A DNA stretch of 64,000 nt, taken from Bacillota bacterium (GTDB lineage: Bacteria; Bacillota; Sulfobacillia; JAJZYS01; JAJYTV01). The stretch lies in the NCBI GenBank assembly GCA_021793645.1, contig JAJYSJ010000001.1:248001-312000 (forward strand), given 5' to 3'. This document shows positions 1-7,302 of this stretch, piece by piece (the first letter of the stretch is position 1; each line of letters begins with the position of its first letter). The notes beneath the pieces are model-generated. The model had not been told where the DNA came from and did no database searches. It saw only the letters and a list, made by a program, of their open reading frames with translations. Position numbers and translations under genes: made by a program.

Positions 1-545
1 AAAAGCCCCGCAATCTCTGGACTGTGTTCAAGGTTCTGCAGTTGGAAGGACGAGAATTCGGCGACATACAACGTGATGGCGCCTTCGTCCGCGAGCGCGT
101 CCGTCAGAGGCCGCCCGATGTTGCCGCACACCGCCGCGGGGATGCCCTGACGCGCCAGCATCCGCCCGACGAGGGTCGTGGTCGTGGTCTTTCCGGCGGA
201 GCCCGTGATGCCTAGCACCGGCCGCGCACGCCGTGCAAAGAAAAACGCGGTCTCCGAGGAGAGGATGGTGCCGTCCGCGGCAAGCGATGCGAATGCGGGC
301 AGATCCTTGCGTATGCCGGGGGTCAGGAAAGCGAAGGCGGGCCGCTGCGCTAGGAGCGCCTCAAGGTAGCCCGGGCCGAAGGCCCCGACGACGCCGTCCT
401 CCTGCGCCTGCGCGCGCGCCTGCTCACTCCGGTCGCAGGCGAACACCTCGGCTCCCTCAGCCAAGAGACGGCGCGCCAGGGAGCGATGCGCCCGCCCGTA
501 GCCGACCAGCGCGGCGCGCTGGCCGTCCAGGCTCTGCGGGAGCAT
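1..545 (-). CDS. murD: UDP-N-acetylmuramoylalanine--D-glutamate ligase, N-terminal part
   Basis: Adds D-Glu to UDP-MurNAc-L-Ala in cytoplasmic peptidoglycan precursor synthesis. About 181 residues are visible and the gene runs off the left edge. The N-terminus has a Rossmann-like ALVGYGRA segment. The Mur-ligase ATP loop GITGSAGKTTTT lies near residue 110, followed by a C-x-N-IG-P segment typical of MurD. The ATG overlaps the TGA of the upstream aminotransferase gene (ATGA), so the two are translationally coupled. The loop carries SAG where most MurD proteins have TNG. MurD is preferred over MurC, E or F because of the very short N-terminal domain. Confidence 0.88.
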   Translation of the reverse strand, partial: MLPQSLDGQRAALVGYGRAHRSLARRLLAEGAEVFACDRSEQARAQAQEDGVVGAFGPGYLEALLAQRPAFAFLTPGIRKDLPAFASLAADGTILSSETAFFFARRARPVLGITGSAGKTTTTTLVGRMLARQGIPAAVCGNIGRPLTDALADEGAITLYVAEFSSFQLQNLEHSPEIAGL

Positions 546-1735
546 CAGGCGCCGAGCACCTTGGCCACGCGGCTGAGGCCGTCGCGGATGCGCTGCTCGC
601 TCGTAGCGTAGGAAAGCCTCAAGTACTCCGGCATGCCGAATCCGCTGCCCGGCACAAGCGCGACGCCCGTCTCCTCCAGGAGATGCGACGCAAGCGCGTC
701 GGCGCTTTCGAACCGCATACCGCGCGGCGGGGCGCTGAGCAGTTCGCGGACGCGCGGGAAGCAGTAGAAGGCGCCGCGCGGCACATCGACTTCAAAGCCC
801 GGCAGGCGCCGCAGCATCTCCACCATCAGATCGCGTCGCGCCGCAAATGCCCGAAGCATCTCGGGGAGGGCAGAATCGTCGCCCGTCAGGGCGGCTAGCG
901 CCGCATACTGGGCGATCGAATTGGTATTGGATGTCGATTGGCTCTGCAGATTGGCCACTGCGGCGGCCAGCTTCACATCGGCTGTCAGGAGCCAGCCGAT
1001 CCGCCAGCCAGTCATCGCATAGGTCTTCGATACCGCGTCGACGACGATCGTCGCTTCACGCGCGGCCGGGCTCGCCGTGGCTGGCGAGCGGTGCTCTGCT
1101 CCGTCGTATACGAGCCTGCCGTACACCTCGTCGGAGATGAGCGCAATGCCGCGCGCCGCGGCCCACTCGGCGATACGCACGACTTCGCTCGGATCGAGGA
1201 CGGCGCCGGCAGGGTTCTGGGGCGAATTGAGCACGACCGCGCGGGTGCGTTCCGTCGCGGCAGCTTCGAGATCCGCGAGCGTCAAGGCGAAGCGCCGGTC
1301 GATGCCGGCCGGCACGACGACCGGCTTGCCTCCAGCCAGCACGATTTGGTCAGGGTACGTCACCCAGTAGGGAGCAGGCACGATCACCTCGTCGCCCGCA
1401 TCGAGCAGCACCTGGAAGATCTCGTAGAGAGCCTGCTTCGCCCCCGCCGTGACCACCACGCCCGCTTCGGGGTAGCTTGTTCCCTGCTCGCGCAGGAAGC
1501 GCTCAGAGATCGCCTTCCGGAGTTCCGGAATGCCCGCAACCGGCGTGTACTTCGTCCGCCCTGCCCGCAGAGCCGCGATCGCAGCCTCCTTGACAGGCTC
1601 CGGCGTATCGAAGTCCGGCTCGCCGACGCCAAATGAGATCACCGACCGCCCGGCGCGCTCCATTTCCTTCGCCTTGGCATCGAGCGCCATCGTCGGGGAG
1701 GGTCGTAGCAGAGAAGTACGCTCAGCGAGTCGCAT
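545..1735 (-). CDS. Class I/II pyridoxal-phosphate aminotransferase (aspartate aminotransferase type)
   Basis: The 396-residue protein is full length for the AspC/AspB fold type I family. Diagnostic segments are the N-terminal GVGEPDFDTPEPV, the NSPQNPAGAV region with its PLP-contacting Asn, SDEVYGRLVY with the Asp that binds the pyridine nitrogen, and SKTYAMTGWRIGW with Lys237 forming the Schiff base. It probably transaminates aspartate or another acidic or aromatic amino acid with 2-oxoglutarate; substrate cannot be settled from sequence. The start lies 14 nt inside the preceding glutaredoxin frame, and the stop overlaps murD. Confidence 0.9.
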   Translation of the reverse strand: MRLAERTSLLRPSPTMALDAKAKEMERAGRSVISFGVGEPDFDTPEPVKEAAIAALRAGRTKYTPVAGIPELRKAISERFLREQGTSYPEAGVVVTAGAKQALYEIFQVLLDAGDEVIVPAPYWVTYPDQIVLAGGKPVVVPAGIDRRFALTLADLEAAATERTRAVVLNSPQNPAGAVLDPSEVVRIAEWAAARGIALISDEVYGRLVYDGAEHRSPATASPAAREATIVVDAVSKTYAMTGWRIGWLLTADVKLAAAVANLQSQSTSNTNSIAQYAALAALTGDDSALPEMLRAFAARRDLMVEMLRRLPGFEVDVPRGAFYCFPRVRELLSAPPRGMRFESADALASHLLEETGVALVPGSGFGMPEYLRLSYATSEQRIRDGLSRVAKVLGA

Positions 1736-2198
1736 TGTGGAATCCCCTTTCCTTCAGCCAGTTGCGCAGACGAAATTCCGACACCTTGCCTGCCTGCACC
1801 TCGACGCCCTCGATCTCGACGATCGGCACACGCGTCGCCCGGGGATCAGCGCCATCCACCTTCACCACCCGAATATCGAGCGGCAGGTCCCGCGCGATGC
1901 GCGTGAGCGCCGCCTTTGCCTTGTCGCACAGGCTGCAGTCCTCTTTGGTCAGCAGTACTGTTCCAAGCGAGCCACTAGCTGGCGCTTCCACCCGGTCCTC
2001 TCCTTCACGAAGGCGTCGGGCAACGATGCCGCCTACCCGCCCAGACTCCCGAGCGCTGAGACCACCCCACCCGTCTGACATCAACTTATCCCATAGACCC
2101 AGTTCGCGGACCACCTGCTCCTTCAAACGGCGCGTCTGGCGTTCCGACTCGATCTGCAATTTCGACCTGCTGCGCTGCACTCCCTGCGCGCCTGCCAT
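1722..2198 (-). CDS. Fusion of SspF-like small acid-soluble spore protein and glutaredoxin-like (DUF836) domain
   Basis: One uninterrupted 158-codon frame holds two domains. Residues 1-70 resemble the SspF/alpha-beta-type small acid-soluble spore proteins, which coat and protect spore DNA: a basic N-terminus, then VRELGLWDKLMSDGWGGLS and ARESGRVGGIV. Residues about 78-158 are a glutaredoxin-like domain (VLLTKEDCSLCDKAK, with CSLC as a CxxC redox motif, and a VPIVEI segment with the cis-Pro). The ATG follows AGGGAGGTGG. A second in-frame start (GTG, 1991) sits after GAAGGAGAGG with 5 nt spacing, so a stand-alone 89-residue glutaredoxin may also be made. The first 113 nt overlap the end of the upstream endonuclease III-like gene in another frame. 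Confidence 0.75.
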   Translation of the reverse strand: MAGAQGVQRSRSKLQIESERQTRRLKEQVVRELGLWDKLMSDGWGGLSARESGRVGGIVARRLREGEDRVEAPASGSLGTVLLTKEDCSLCDKAKAALTRIARDLPLDIRVVKVDGADPRATRVPIVEIEGVEVQAGKVSEFRLRNWLKERGFHNATR

Positions 2199-2859
2199 TG
2201 CGCCACCTCCCTGCGCAAGTTTCTCCAAGAATCCGCGGACAGTTGATGGCAATCGGACAGTCGCTGCAGCGCGGCGACTTCCGGCAAATCGTGCGGGCAT
2301 GTTCGACAACGGCCGCGTGCAGCGCCCGGGCGCGCGAGGCGTTGCCGCGGATCACGCGCCGCATCGCAAGGGCGACCGCCTCGTCGCTTGCGGCCCCAAC
2401 GGCTCCTGTGCGCAGGAACAGCCGACGCGCGTACGCGTCGACGACCGGCTCCGCCCCGCCAAGGGCGTAGACCATGATCGCAGCGGCCGTCTCCTCGCCA
2501 ATGCCACGCACCGACAGGAGTGCGGCGCGCTGCTTTGCGCGCGGCAGGGCGCGCAGTGCGTCCATGCCGTTGACCCTGCGTAGGAACAGCGCGAGCGCCT
2601 GCAGGTATGACGACTTCTGATGATGGTAGAGCGCAGGCCGCACCGCATCCGCGACCTCCTCTGCCGGTGCCTGGGCGAGCACCTGTGGGTCAAGGAGTCC
2701 GCGCTCTTTCAGACGCGCGACGGCCTGCGCGGCGTTGCGCCAGGAGACGCCCTGCACGAGGACGGCCCCGACCGCAGTCTCGAACGGGGAATCGGACGGC
2801 CACCAGCCGTCTGCGGGATAGATCGGTGTCAGCCGGTCGTAGAGCTCCTCCGAGGTCAT
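2086..2859 (-). CDS. Endonuclease III-like DNA glycosylase (HhH-GPD, 4Fe-4S)
   Basis: The 257-residue protein belongs to the Nth/HhH-GPD superfamily of base-excision repair glycosylases. It shows the helix-hairpin-helix LLSVRGIGEETAAAIMVYAL, followed by VVDAYARRLFLR with the catalytic Asp. The iron-sulfur ligands CRKSPRCSDCPIAINC fit C-x6-C-x2-C-x5-C. The Lys of bifunctional endonuclease III in the HhH loop is absent (GIGEET), which suggests a monofunctional or EndoIII-related HP0602-like enzyme. About 40 residues extend beyond the cluster and overlap the downstream spore-protein gene. The ATG overlaps the stop of the MFS gene. Confidence 0.85.
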   Translation of the reverse strand: MTSEELYDRLTPIYPADGWWPSDSPFETAVGAVLVQGVSWRNAAQAVARLKERGLLDPQVLAQAPAEEVADAVRPALYHHQKSSYLQALALFLRRVNGMDALRALPRAKQRAALLSVRGIGEETAAAIMVYALGGAEPVVDAYARRLFLRTGAVGAASDEAVALAMRRVIRGNASRARALHAAVVEHARTICRKSPRCSDCPIAINCPRILGETCAGRWRNGRRAGSAAQQVEIADRVGTPDAPFEGAGGPRTGSMG

Positions 2860-4058
2860 GCGCGTCCCAGCCTGCGCAGTGCGATGAGCGTCCAGATGCC
2901 GGCGCCTCCTGCGAGCCCGAACGCCGCAACCGGTCCCAGCACCCCCGCAACGCCGCCGGCGATGACCGGTCCTAGCGCGGCGGCGAGACCGGACACGGTG
3001 CCGATCACGCCGAGCGTCGCGCCAGCGCTCTTGGGTGACACGAGCTCGATGCGCAGCGTCCCGAACGCGATCAGGGCCAGCTGGTAGAAGAGGAACGACG
3101 CCATCAGCACCAGGACCATCGGCACGAAACCGCGTAGCAGAAGCCAGACGCCAAGCAGACCCAGATGCCCTGCGACGCCGATGCCGAGCGCGCGCGCCGA
3201 CCCGAGTGCTGTGATGCGCCGCCCGAGCCAGAACGAGAGGAGCACCGCCGGCAGCCAGCTGAGGGAGTATAGAAGGTTCACCTGGGCCGCCGCAAGGCCG
3301 CCGGCATTGTGGGCATACAGCGCGATGAACGGCCCGTTGACAGTCAGGGACGCGACGAGCAGAAATGCTGTCGAGGCCAGGGAAAGATGGCGCAACCGAC
3401 CCTTGAAGGCTTCCCGGATCGGCATGCGGACGCGCACTTCGCTCCCCGGACGCACCTCCTGGAGCAGACGAATGCGGCAGACGGCGGCGATGAGGGAAGC
3501 GATGGCGGTGATGCCGATCAGGCCGCGCACGTCGAGCGACGGGAGAAGCGCGGCGCCCAGTGCCGGGCCCAGCAGCGTGGCGAAGCTGGCTGCGAATTGA
3601 AAGGTGGAGAAGGCCTGGGCACGGCGCTGGGCACGCACCGACTCCGCAGTCATCGCGACGAAGGACGGTCCTTGAATGGCCCCGGTGAGGTTGAGGACAA
3701 TGAGTGCCCCTGCGAGCAGCTGCCAACTGCTGCTCAGGAAGGCGACGGCGTAGAGACCGGCGGCGACGAACGTCGGCAGCGCGAGCGTGGGCTTGCGGCC
3801 AAATCGGTCCGCAAGCTGCCCGCCGTAGATCTGCAGCGCAGAGGATGCGATACCGATCAGCGTATAGACCGCACTGACTTCGAACCTGTCGGCGCCGCGT
3901 CGCTGCAGCACGACCGGCAATACCGGATACCAAGTATAAAGAGCGACGACGATCAATGCCGTCGTCGCGGAAAGAACCCCGACATTCCTTGGCGCGGGAT
4001 CACTGCCGTCCGCCGGCGGAACCACAGCCCGTCGCCGAACCAAGCCGATCGGACGCAA
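2856..4058 (-). CDS. Major facilitator superfamily transporter
   Basis: This is a polytopic inner-membrane protein of about 400 residues with roughly 12 hydrophobic segments. The MFS signature loop after TM2 is visible (GGQLADRFGRKPTL), with a second-half counterpart SFWLGRRITALG. The TTG at 4058 is chosen because GAAGGAG lies 8 nt upstream; longer starts would run back into the terminator at 4085-4108. Substrate is unknown; drug or metabolite efflux is typical for this size. The stop overlaps the ATG of the endonuclease gene. Confidence 0.85.
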   Translation of the reverse strand: MRPIGLVRRRAVVPPADGSDPAPRNVGVLSATTALIVVALYTWYPVLPVVLQRRGADRFEVSAVYTLIGIASSALQIYGGQLADRFGRKPTLALPTFVAAGLYAVAFLSSSWQLLAGALIVLNLTGAIQGPSFVAMTAESVRAQRRAQAFSTFQFAASFATLLGPALGAALLPSLDVRGLIGITAIASLIAAVCRIRLLQEVRPGSEVRVRMPIREAFKGRLRHLSLASTAFLLVASLTVNGPFIALYAHNAGGLAAAQVNLLYSLSWLPAVLLSFWLGRRITALGSARALGIGVAGHLGLLGVWLLLRGFVPMVLVLMASFLFYQLALIAFGTLRIELVSPKSAGATLGVIGTVSGLAAALGPVIAGGVAGVLGPVAAFGLAGGAGIWTLIALRRLGRA

Positions 4059-4084
4059 TGCGCATGCTCCTTCGAGAGAGAAAA

Positions 4085-4108
4085 GGCGGGGAGAACGTCC
4101 TCCCCGCC
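4085..4108 (-). terminator. Rho-independent terminator after the selenocysteine glutaredoxin gene
   Basis: The inverted repeat GGCGGGGAG / CTCCCCGCC has a 6-nt loop. On the minus strand it is followed by TTTTCTCTC. It separates the 4.1-4.9 kb transcription unit from the MFS gene. Confidence 0.8.
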
Positions 4109-4136
4109 CCATCCTACCATGCATGCAGCCGCTGCG

Positions 4137-4382
4137 TTATGGTCTTGGAACGCCCAGCGCTTTTCTGATCATTGCCTCATGGATCCCGAAGCCGATGTAG
4201 GTGCGCCCGTCGATCACCAGTGTTGGAACCTGCCGCGAGTCGAGGGCCCGCATCTCCGCCAGATTCACCGGCTCGGTGATCAACTTCTCGACAAACGGGA
4301 TCCCGTGGGAGCGAAGGAACTCCTTCGCGCTCTGGCACTCGTTTCAGCCAGCGCCGCTCGTGTAGACCAGGACATCCTGCAT
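4137..4382 (-). CDS. Glutaredoxin-like selenoprotein (UxxC), TGA decoded as selenocysteine
   Basis: Read with TGA as Sec, this is an 81-residue thioredoxin-fold protein. The N-terminus is MQDVLVYTSGAG-U-NEC, with U13 encoded by TGA at 4344-4346. The sequence continues with a normal helix, then RQVPTLVIDGRTYIGF with the conserved cis-Pro before the last strands, and ends at TAA. The TGA falls exactly at the N-terminal cysteine of the glutaredoxin CxxC. Coding similarity continues for 68 residues after it, so the codon is unlikely to be a stop. The ATG overlaps the upstream TAA. A likely thiol-disulfide oxidoreductase. A hairpin 12-35 nt after the TGA is the candidate SECIS. Confidence 0.82.
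4309..4332 (-). other. Candidate bacterial SECIS hairpin for the UxxC glutaredoxin
   Basis: The mRNA can form GAG-(CG bulge)-CGAAGG, loop AGUU, CCUUCG-CUC. The loop begins 23 nt after the UGA and has G as its second base, as expected for bacterial SECIS elements recognised by SelB. No folding energy was calculated. Confidence 0.6.
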
Positions 4383-4885
4383 TACGACCCCGTACCCTGA
4401 ATCGCGCGCCGCCGCTCCTCCGGCGTGCGTTCCCACACGTCGCGCCCGCGCTCCTCGAGGAGTCCTGCGACGGCAGTGCGGTCTTCGGGCGGAAGGTCAT
4501 CCAGCACAACCTGTCCCGCGACCGCCTCTGACATCCGGTTCACAGAGAGTGCGATGTCGCGGTGCCCGCGGCGGGCTGGGCGGTCGATCAGGATCTGCAT
4601 CGCCGTGGCTCCCTGGTAAAACAGCCCGCTGGGCCCGTTCTTCATCGCGATGAACACGACGCCCCATGTCTCCGTCGGCACCAGTTCCCCGCGCTCTGCG
4701 GAAAACCGTATGCCTCGCTCGACGTCGCTGCGGCCGTGCAGCACTGCGTCATCGACCTTCGCCTCGCCATTGCGCACCAAGACGCCCAGTAGAGTTGCCC
4801 CAAGCAGGGGATCCTCAGGACGTGCGAAGGCGAGCGGCAGGGTGCTCTTCAACTCGGCCTTGAGTTCACGGTTCAACCTGGGCAA
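4382..4885 (-). CDS. Conserved-looking protein of unknown function
   Basis: The 167-residue soluble protein has no family I can name. The TTG at 4885 follows AAGGGGG with 7 nt spacing. The central part (FIAMKNGPSGLFYQGATAMQILIDR) is hydrophobic and looks folded. The C-terminus is charged and helical, rich in Glu and Arg. It is translationally coupled to the downstream selenocysteine glutaredoxin (TAATG junction), so it may be a redox partner or substrate; that is inference from position only. The 105 bp upstream is shared with the divergent aldolase gene and contains TAGAAT, a possible -10 element for this gene. Confidence 0.65.
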   Translation of the reverse strand: MPRLNRELKAELKSTLPLAFARPEDPLLGATLLGVLVRNGEAKVDDAVLHGRSDVERGIRFSAERGELVPTETWGVVFIAMKNGPSGLFYQGATAMQILIDRPARRGHRDIALSVNRMSEAVAGQVVLDDLPPEDRTAVAGLLEERGRDVWERTPEERRRAIQGTGS

Positions 4886-4990
4886 CGCCAGTCCCCCTTC
4901 GGCGCCGACTGAGGCGATTCTACCACAATGCCCCGCCCTGGCCCGTCCGCTTTCCCGAATCCTTCCGGTCATCTATAGTGGAGGCAGACG

Positions 4991-5905
4991 ATGTTGAAGG
5001 AGCGATCGACGTTGCCCACCCGCCTTTCGGACCTCCCGCTGTCCGCCGGCAAGAAGGCGCGCCTGCACCGGCTGCTGTATCAGAACGGGCCGGCGAACGG
5101 CACGCTGCTGCTGCTGCCGATTGACCAGGGCCTGGAACACGGACCGCGCGACTTCTTCCCGAACCCCGCCGCCGCCGACGCCGAATTCCAACTGCGCATC
5201 GCCGAGGCAGGCGGATACTCCGGCATCGCCATGCAGATCGGCCTCTCGGAGAAGTATTTCCCAGACTATGCCGGCCGCGTGCCGCTCATCTTGAAGCTCA
5301 ACGGCAAGACCGAGATTCCGAACGACGACGCGCCGCTTTCCCCGCTCAATGCCTGCGTCGAGGATGCCGTACGCCTCGGAGCGGACGCCGTGGGATACAC
5401 GCTCTACGTTGGTTCGGCGCGACAGGATGAGGACTTTCGTCAGTTCGAGAGCGTGCGGCGCGACGCGGAACGCTTCGGCATGCCGGTGATCGTCTGGTCG
5501 TATCCGCGCGGCAAGGCTGTCGAACAAAAGGGCGGCAAGGACAGCTTCTACGCCATCGACTACGCTGCACGCGCGGCGCAGGAGCTAGGCGCCGACGTCG
5601 TGAAGCTCAACGTGCCCAAGGTGGATGCCGAGAAGGCCAAGCTCTCTCCCGCTCCCTACAAGGATCTCGCGCTCGACCAAAGGGAGATCCTGCAGCATGT
5701 CGTCCAATCTGCGGGACGCACGCTTGTCATCTTCGCCGGGGGCGAGAAGGGCACCGCCGACGAGGTGGTGGCGAAGGCCGGCGCGGTGCTCGAAGCCGGC
5801 GCCACCGGACTGATCTTCGGACGCAACATCTGGCAGCGCCCATACGACGAAGCCGTCTCGGTGTCGCTGCGCATCCGCGATCTCCTGCAGCACCACCCCC
5901 GCTGA
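4991..5905 (+). CDS. Class I fructose-bisphosphate aldolase, DhnA/archaeal type
   Basis: This 304-residue TIM-barrel protein belongs to the DeoC/LacD-like FBA family. It shows LLLLPIDQGLEHGPRDF near the N-terminus, the ADVVKLNVPKVD strand with the Schiff-base Lys, VIFAGGEKGTADEV, and TGLIFGRNIWQRP at the C-terminal phosphate-binding site. It likely cleaves fructose 1,6-bisphosphate (or acts in the gluconeogenic direction) in the cytoplasm. GTGGAGG lies 8 nt before the ATG. It is a single gene between divergent and Fur-regulated neighbours. Confidence 0.88.
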   Translation: MLKERSTLPTRLSDLPLSAGKKARLHRLLYQNGPANGTLLLLPIDQGLEHGPRDFFPNPAAADAEFQLRIAEAGGYSGIAMQIGLSEKYFPDYAGRVPLILKLNGKTEIPNDDAPLSPLNACVEDAVRLGADAVGYTLYVGSARQDEDFRQFESVRRDAERFGMPVIVWSYPRGKAVEQKGGKDSFYAIDYAARAAQELGADVVKLNVPKVDAEKAKLSPAPYKDLALDQREILQHVVQSAGRTLVIFAGGEKGTADEVVAKAGAVLEAGATGLIFGRNIWQRPYDEAVSVSLRIRDLLQHHPR

Positions 5906-5915
5906 TCCAGACAAC

Positions 5916-5943
5916 TTGACTCCCCACACCCGAATGATATAGA
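5916..5943 (+). promoter_or_regulatory. Sigma-A-type promoter of the transporter-fur operon
   Basis: TTGACT (5916-5921) and TATAGA (5938-5943) are separated by 16 nt. The -10 hexamer lies inside the first Fur-like box, so repressor binding would block RNA polymerase. Confidence 0.7.
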
Positions 5944-5968
5944 TTATCAGTAGTGATATCGATTATCA
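5935..5968 (+). promoter_or_regulatory. Two tandem Fur-family operator boxes
   Basis: TGATATAGATTATCA (5935-5949) and TGATATCGATTATCA (5954-5968) are near-palindromic 15-mers 19 bp apart (start to start). They resemble the 7-1-7 Fur/Zur box. They overlap the promoter of the operon whose second gene encodes a Fur-family protein, which implies autoregulation. Confidence 0.75.
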
Positions 5969-5984
5969 TACCGGAGGCGGGGCC

Positions 5985-6824
5985 ATGTTTTCAATGCTTC
6001 ACAGCGGCGCTGCGCTGCCACTCGGCGTGAGTCTCGGCTTCGCCCTTCTGCTGGGCGTCGTGCACGGGATCACGCCGGATGAGCACACCTGGCCGATCAC
6101 GTTCAGCTACGCCGTCGGCACCTACTCCGCCCGCGGGGGCCTGATCGTCGGCAGCATCTTTGCGCTCGCTTTCACCCTGCAGCGGGCGTTCCTCTCGGAG
6201 CTGGCCTATCTCGGACTGAGCCGGGTCCTCTCCTCGCCATCCGTCAACAATCCTGTCTACGTGGCTGTCGGCATCGCCATGGCGATCGCCGGCTACGTCG
6301 CGTTGCGTCGCGCCAGGGAACACCGCGCTGCAGGCGGTCCGCCACGCCCGTTCGTCTCGCCCGGCATGGCAGCCGTGCACGGCCTCGTCGCCGGATTCGG
6401 CGTCGGCGCCTACGCACTCATCCTCTACACCGTGCTGGCGCCCAGCATGCCGGGCCCTGCGTACGGTTTCCTCCCGGGTCTGCTGTTCGGCCTCGGCACC
6501 CTGATCATCCAGGCGCCCGCGGGCGCGCTGTTCGGCTACTACATGCGTCGCCTGCACCTGCCGGACCGCTCCATCCAGTCGATCGCGGCCCGCGCGGCCG
6601 GAGACACACTCTTCTTCGGCGGGTTCGCCTTCGCCGTGGTCGGTCTGGCCGGGATCTTCTGGCCGGCCGCCGTCACCTGGTCCTTGCCGACGTACATCGC
6701 CATCCCGAATCTCGACAGCATCAACATCGGCTTGGTTCTCGTCATGTTCGTCGTCCTCGGAATCGGGTTCAGTTCCGTGTTCTTCGGCATTCGGCGCGAG
6801 CGCGCACTTCTTTTGCGGAGTTGA
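5985..6824 (+). CDS. Polytopic membrane protein, predicted metal-ion transporter (NicO/UreH-like)
   Basis: The 279-residue protein has about six or seven transmembrane segments. The first contains GVVHGITPDEHTWP, reminiscent of the His/Asp motif in the first helix of nickel/cobalt and UreH-type transporters. A second-half repeat, AAVHGLVAGFGVGAY, supports an inverted-repeat permease. It sits behind a Fur-boxed promoter and directly ahead of a fur-family gene (4-nt gap), so it probably moves the metal sensed by that regulator. The metal (Fe, Zn, Mn or Ni) is not determined. GGAGG lies 8 nt upstream of the ATG. Confidence 0.65.
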   Translation: MFSMLHSGAALPLGVSLGFALLLGVVHGITPDEHTWPITFSYAVGTYSARGGLIVGSIFALAFTLQRAFLSELAYLGLSRVLSSPSVNNPVYVAVGIAMAIAGYVALRRAREHRAAGGPPRPFVSPGMAAVHGLVAGFGVGAYALILYTVLAPSMPGPAYGFLPGLLFGLGTLIIQAPAGALFGYYMRRLHLPDRSIQSIAARAAGDTLFFGGFAFAVVGLAGIFWPAAVTWSLPTYIAIPNLDSINIGLVLVMFVVLGIGFSSVFFGIRRERALLLRS

Positions 6825-6828
6825 TCGC

Positions 6829-7302
6829 ATGAGTCAGTTGACAGCCCCACAGCAGTCTCTTCTCGACCGGGTCCTCGAGCACATGGTACGCCTGGGCCAC
6901 GCCGCAACCCCGCAGCGCCGACTGGTCGCGCAGGAACTCCTGACGTCCCCCCGCGCGCTGACGGCACGACAACTTAGCGACTCTCTCAACGACCAGGGCG
7001 AGCGCGTCGGCGTCATGACCGTCTACCGCACACTTGCCCTGCTCGCTGAGATCGGCGCGGCGTACACGCTGCACGATCACATCAGCGAGGGCGCCGAGGC
7101 ACACTACGTCTTCTGCTCCGACCGCCACCACCACCACCTGATCTGCTCGGCGTGCTGGGGCGTATGGGAAGTCGAAGGCTGCGGCCTGTCGGAAGCCCAG
7201 TCGCGTGTCGGCGACCGTCTCGGCTTCCAGGTACAGAGCCACAGCCTCGATTACTACGGTCTGTGCGCACATTGCGCCGGGGCCGCTGCGGGACGCGTCT
7301 AG
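6829..7302 (+). CDS. Fur-family metal-responsive transcriptional regulator
   Basis: The 157-residue repressor has an N-terminal winged helix (ATPQRRLVAQELL and VMTVYRTLALLAEIGAAY). The dimerisation domain carries the metal-binding HHHHLIC motif and two CxxC pairs (CSACWG, CAHCAG) that normally hold structural zinc. The operator pair at 5935-5968 lies upstream of its operon, indicating feedback control. Zur, Fur and PerR cannot be told apart here. The C-terminus overlaps the convergent gene by 4 nt. Confidence 0.88.
   Translation: MSQLTAPQQSLLDRVLEHMVRLGHAATPQRRLVAQELLTSPRALTARQLSDSLNDQGERVGVMTVYRTLALLAEIGAAYTLHDHISEGAEAHYVFCSDRHHHHLICSACWGVWEVEGCGLSEAQSRVGDRLGFQVQSHSLDYYGLCAHCAGAAAGRV

Noticed and set aside
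4344-4346. The in-frame TGA as a sequencing error or pseudogene mark
   Set aside because: The same situation occurs three times in this window, always at the exact redox Cys position and always with an otherwise undamaged frame, start site and downstream hairpin. Random errors or decay would not produce this.
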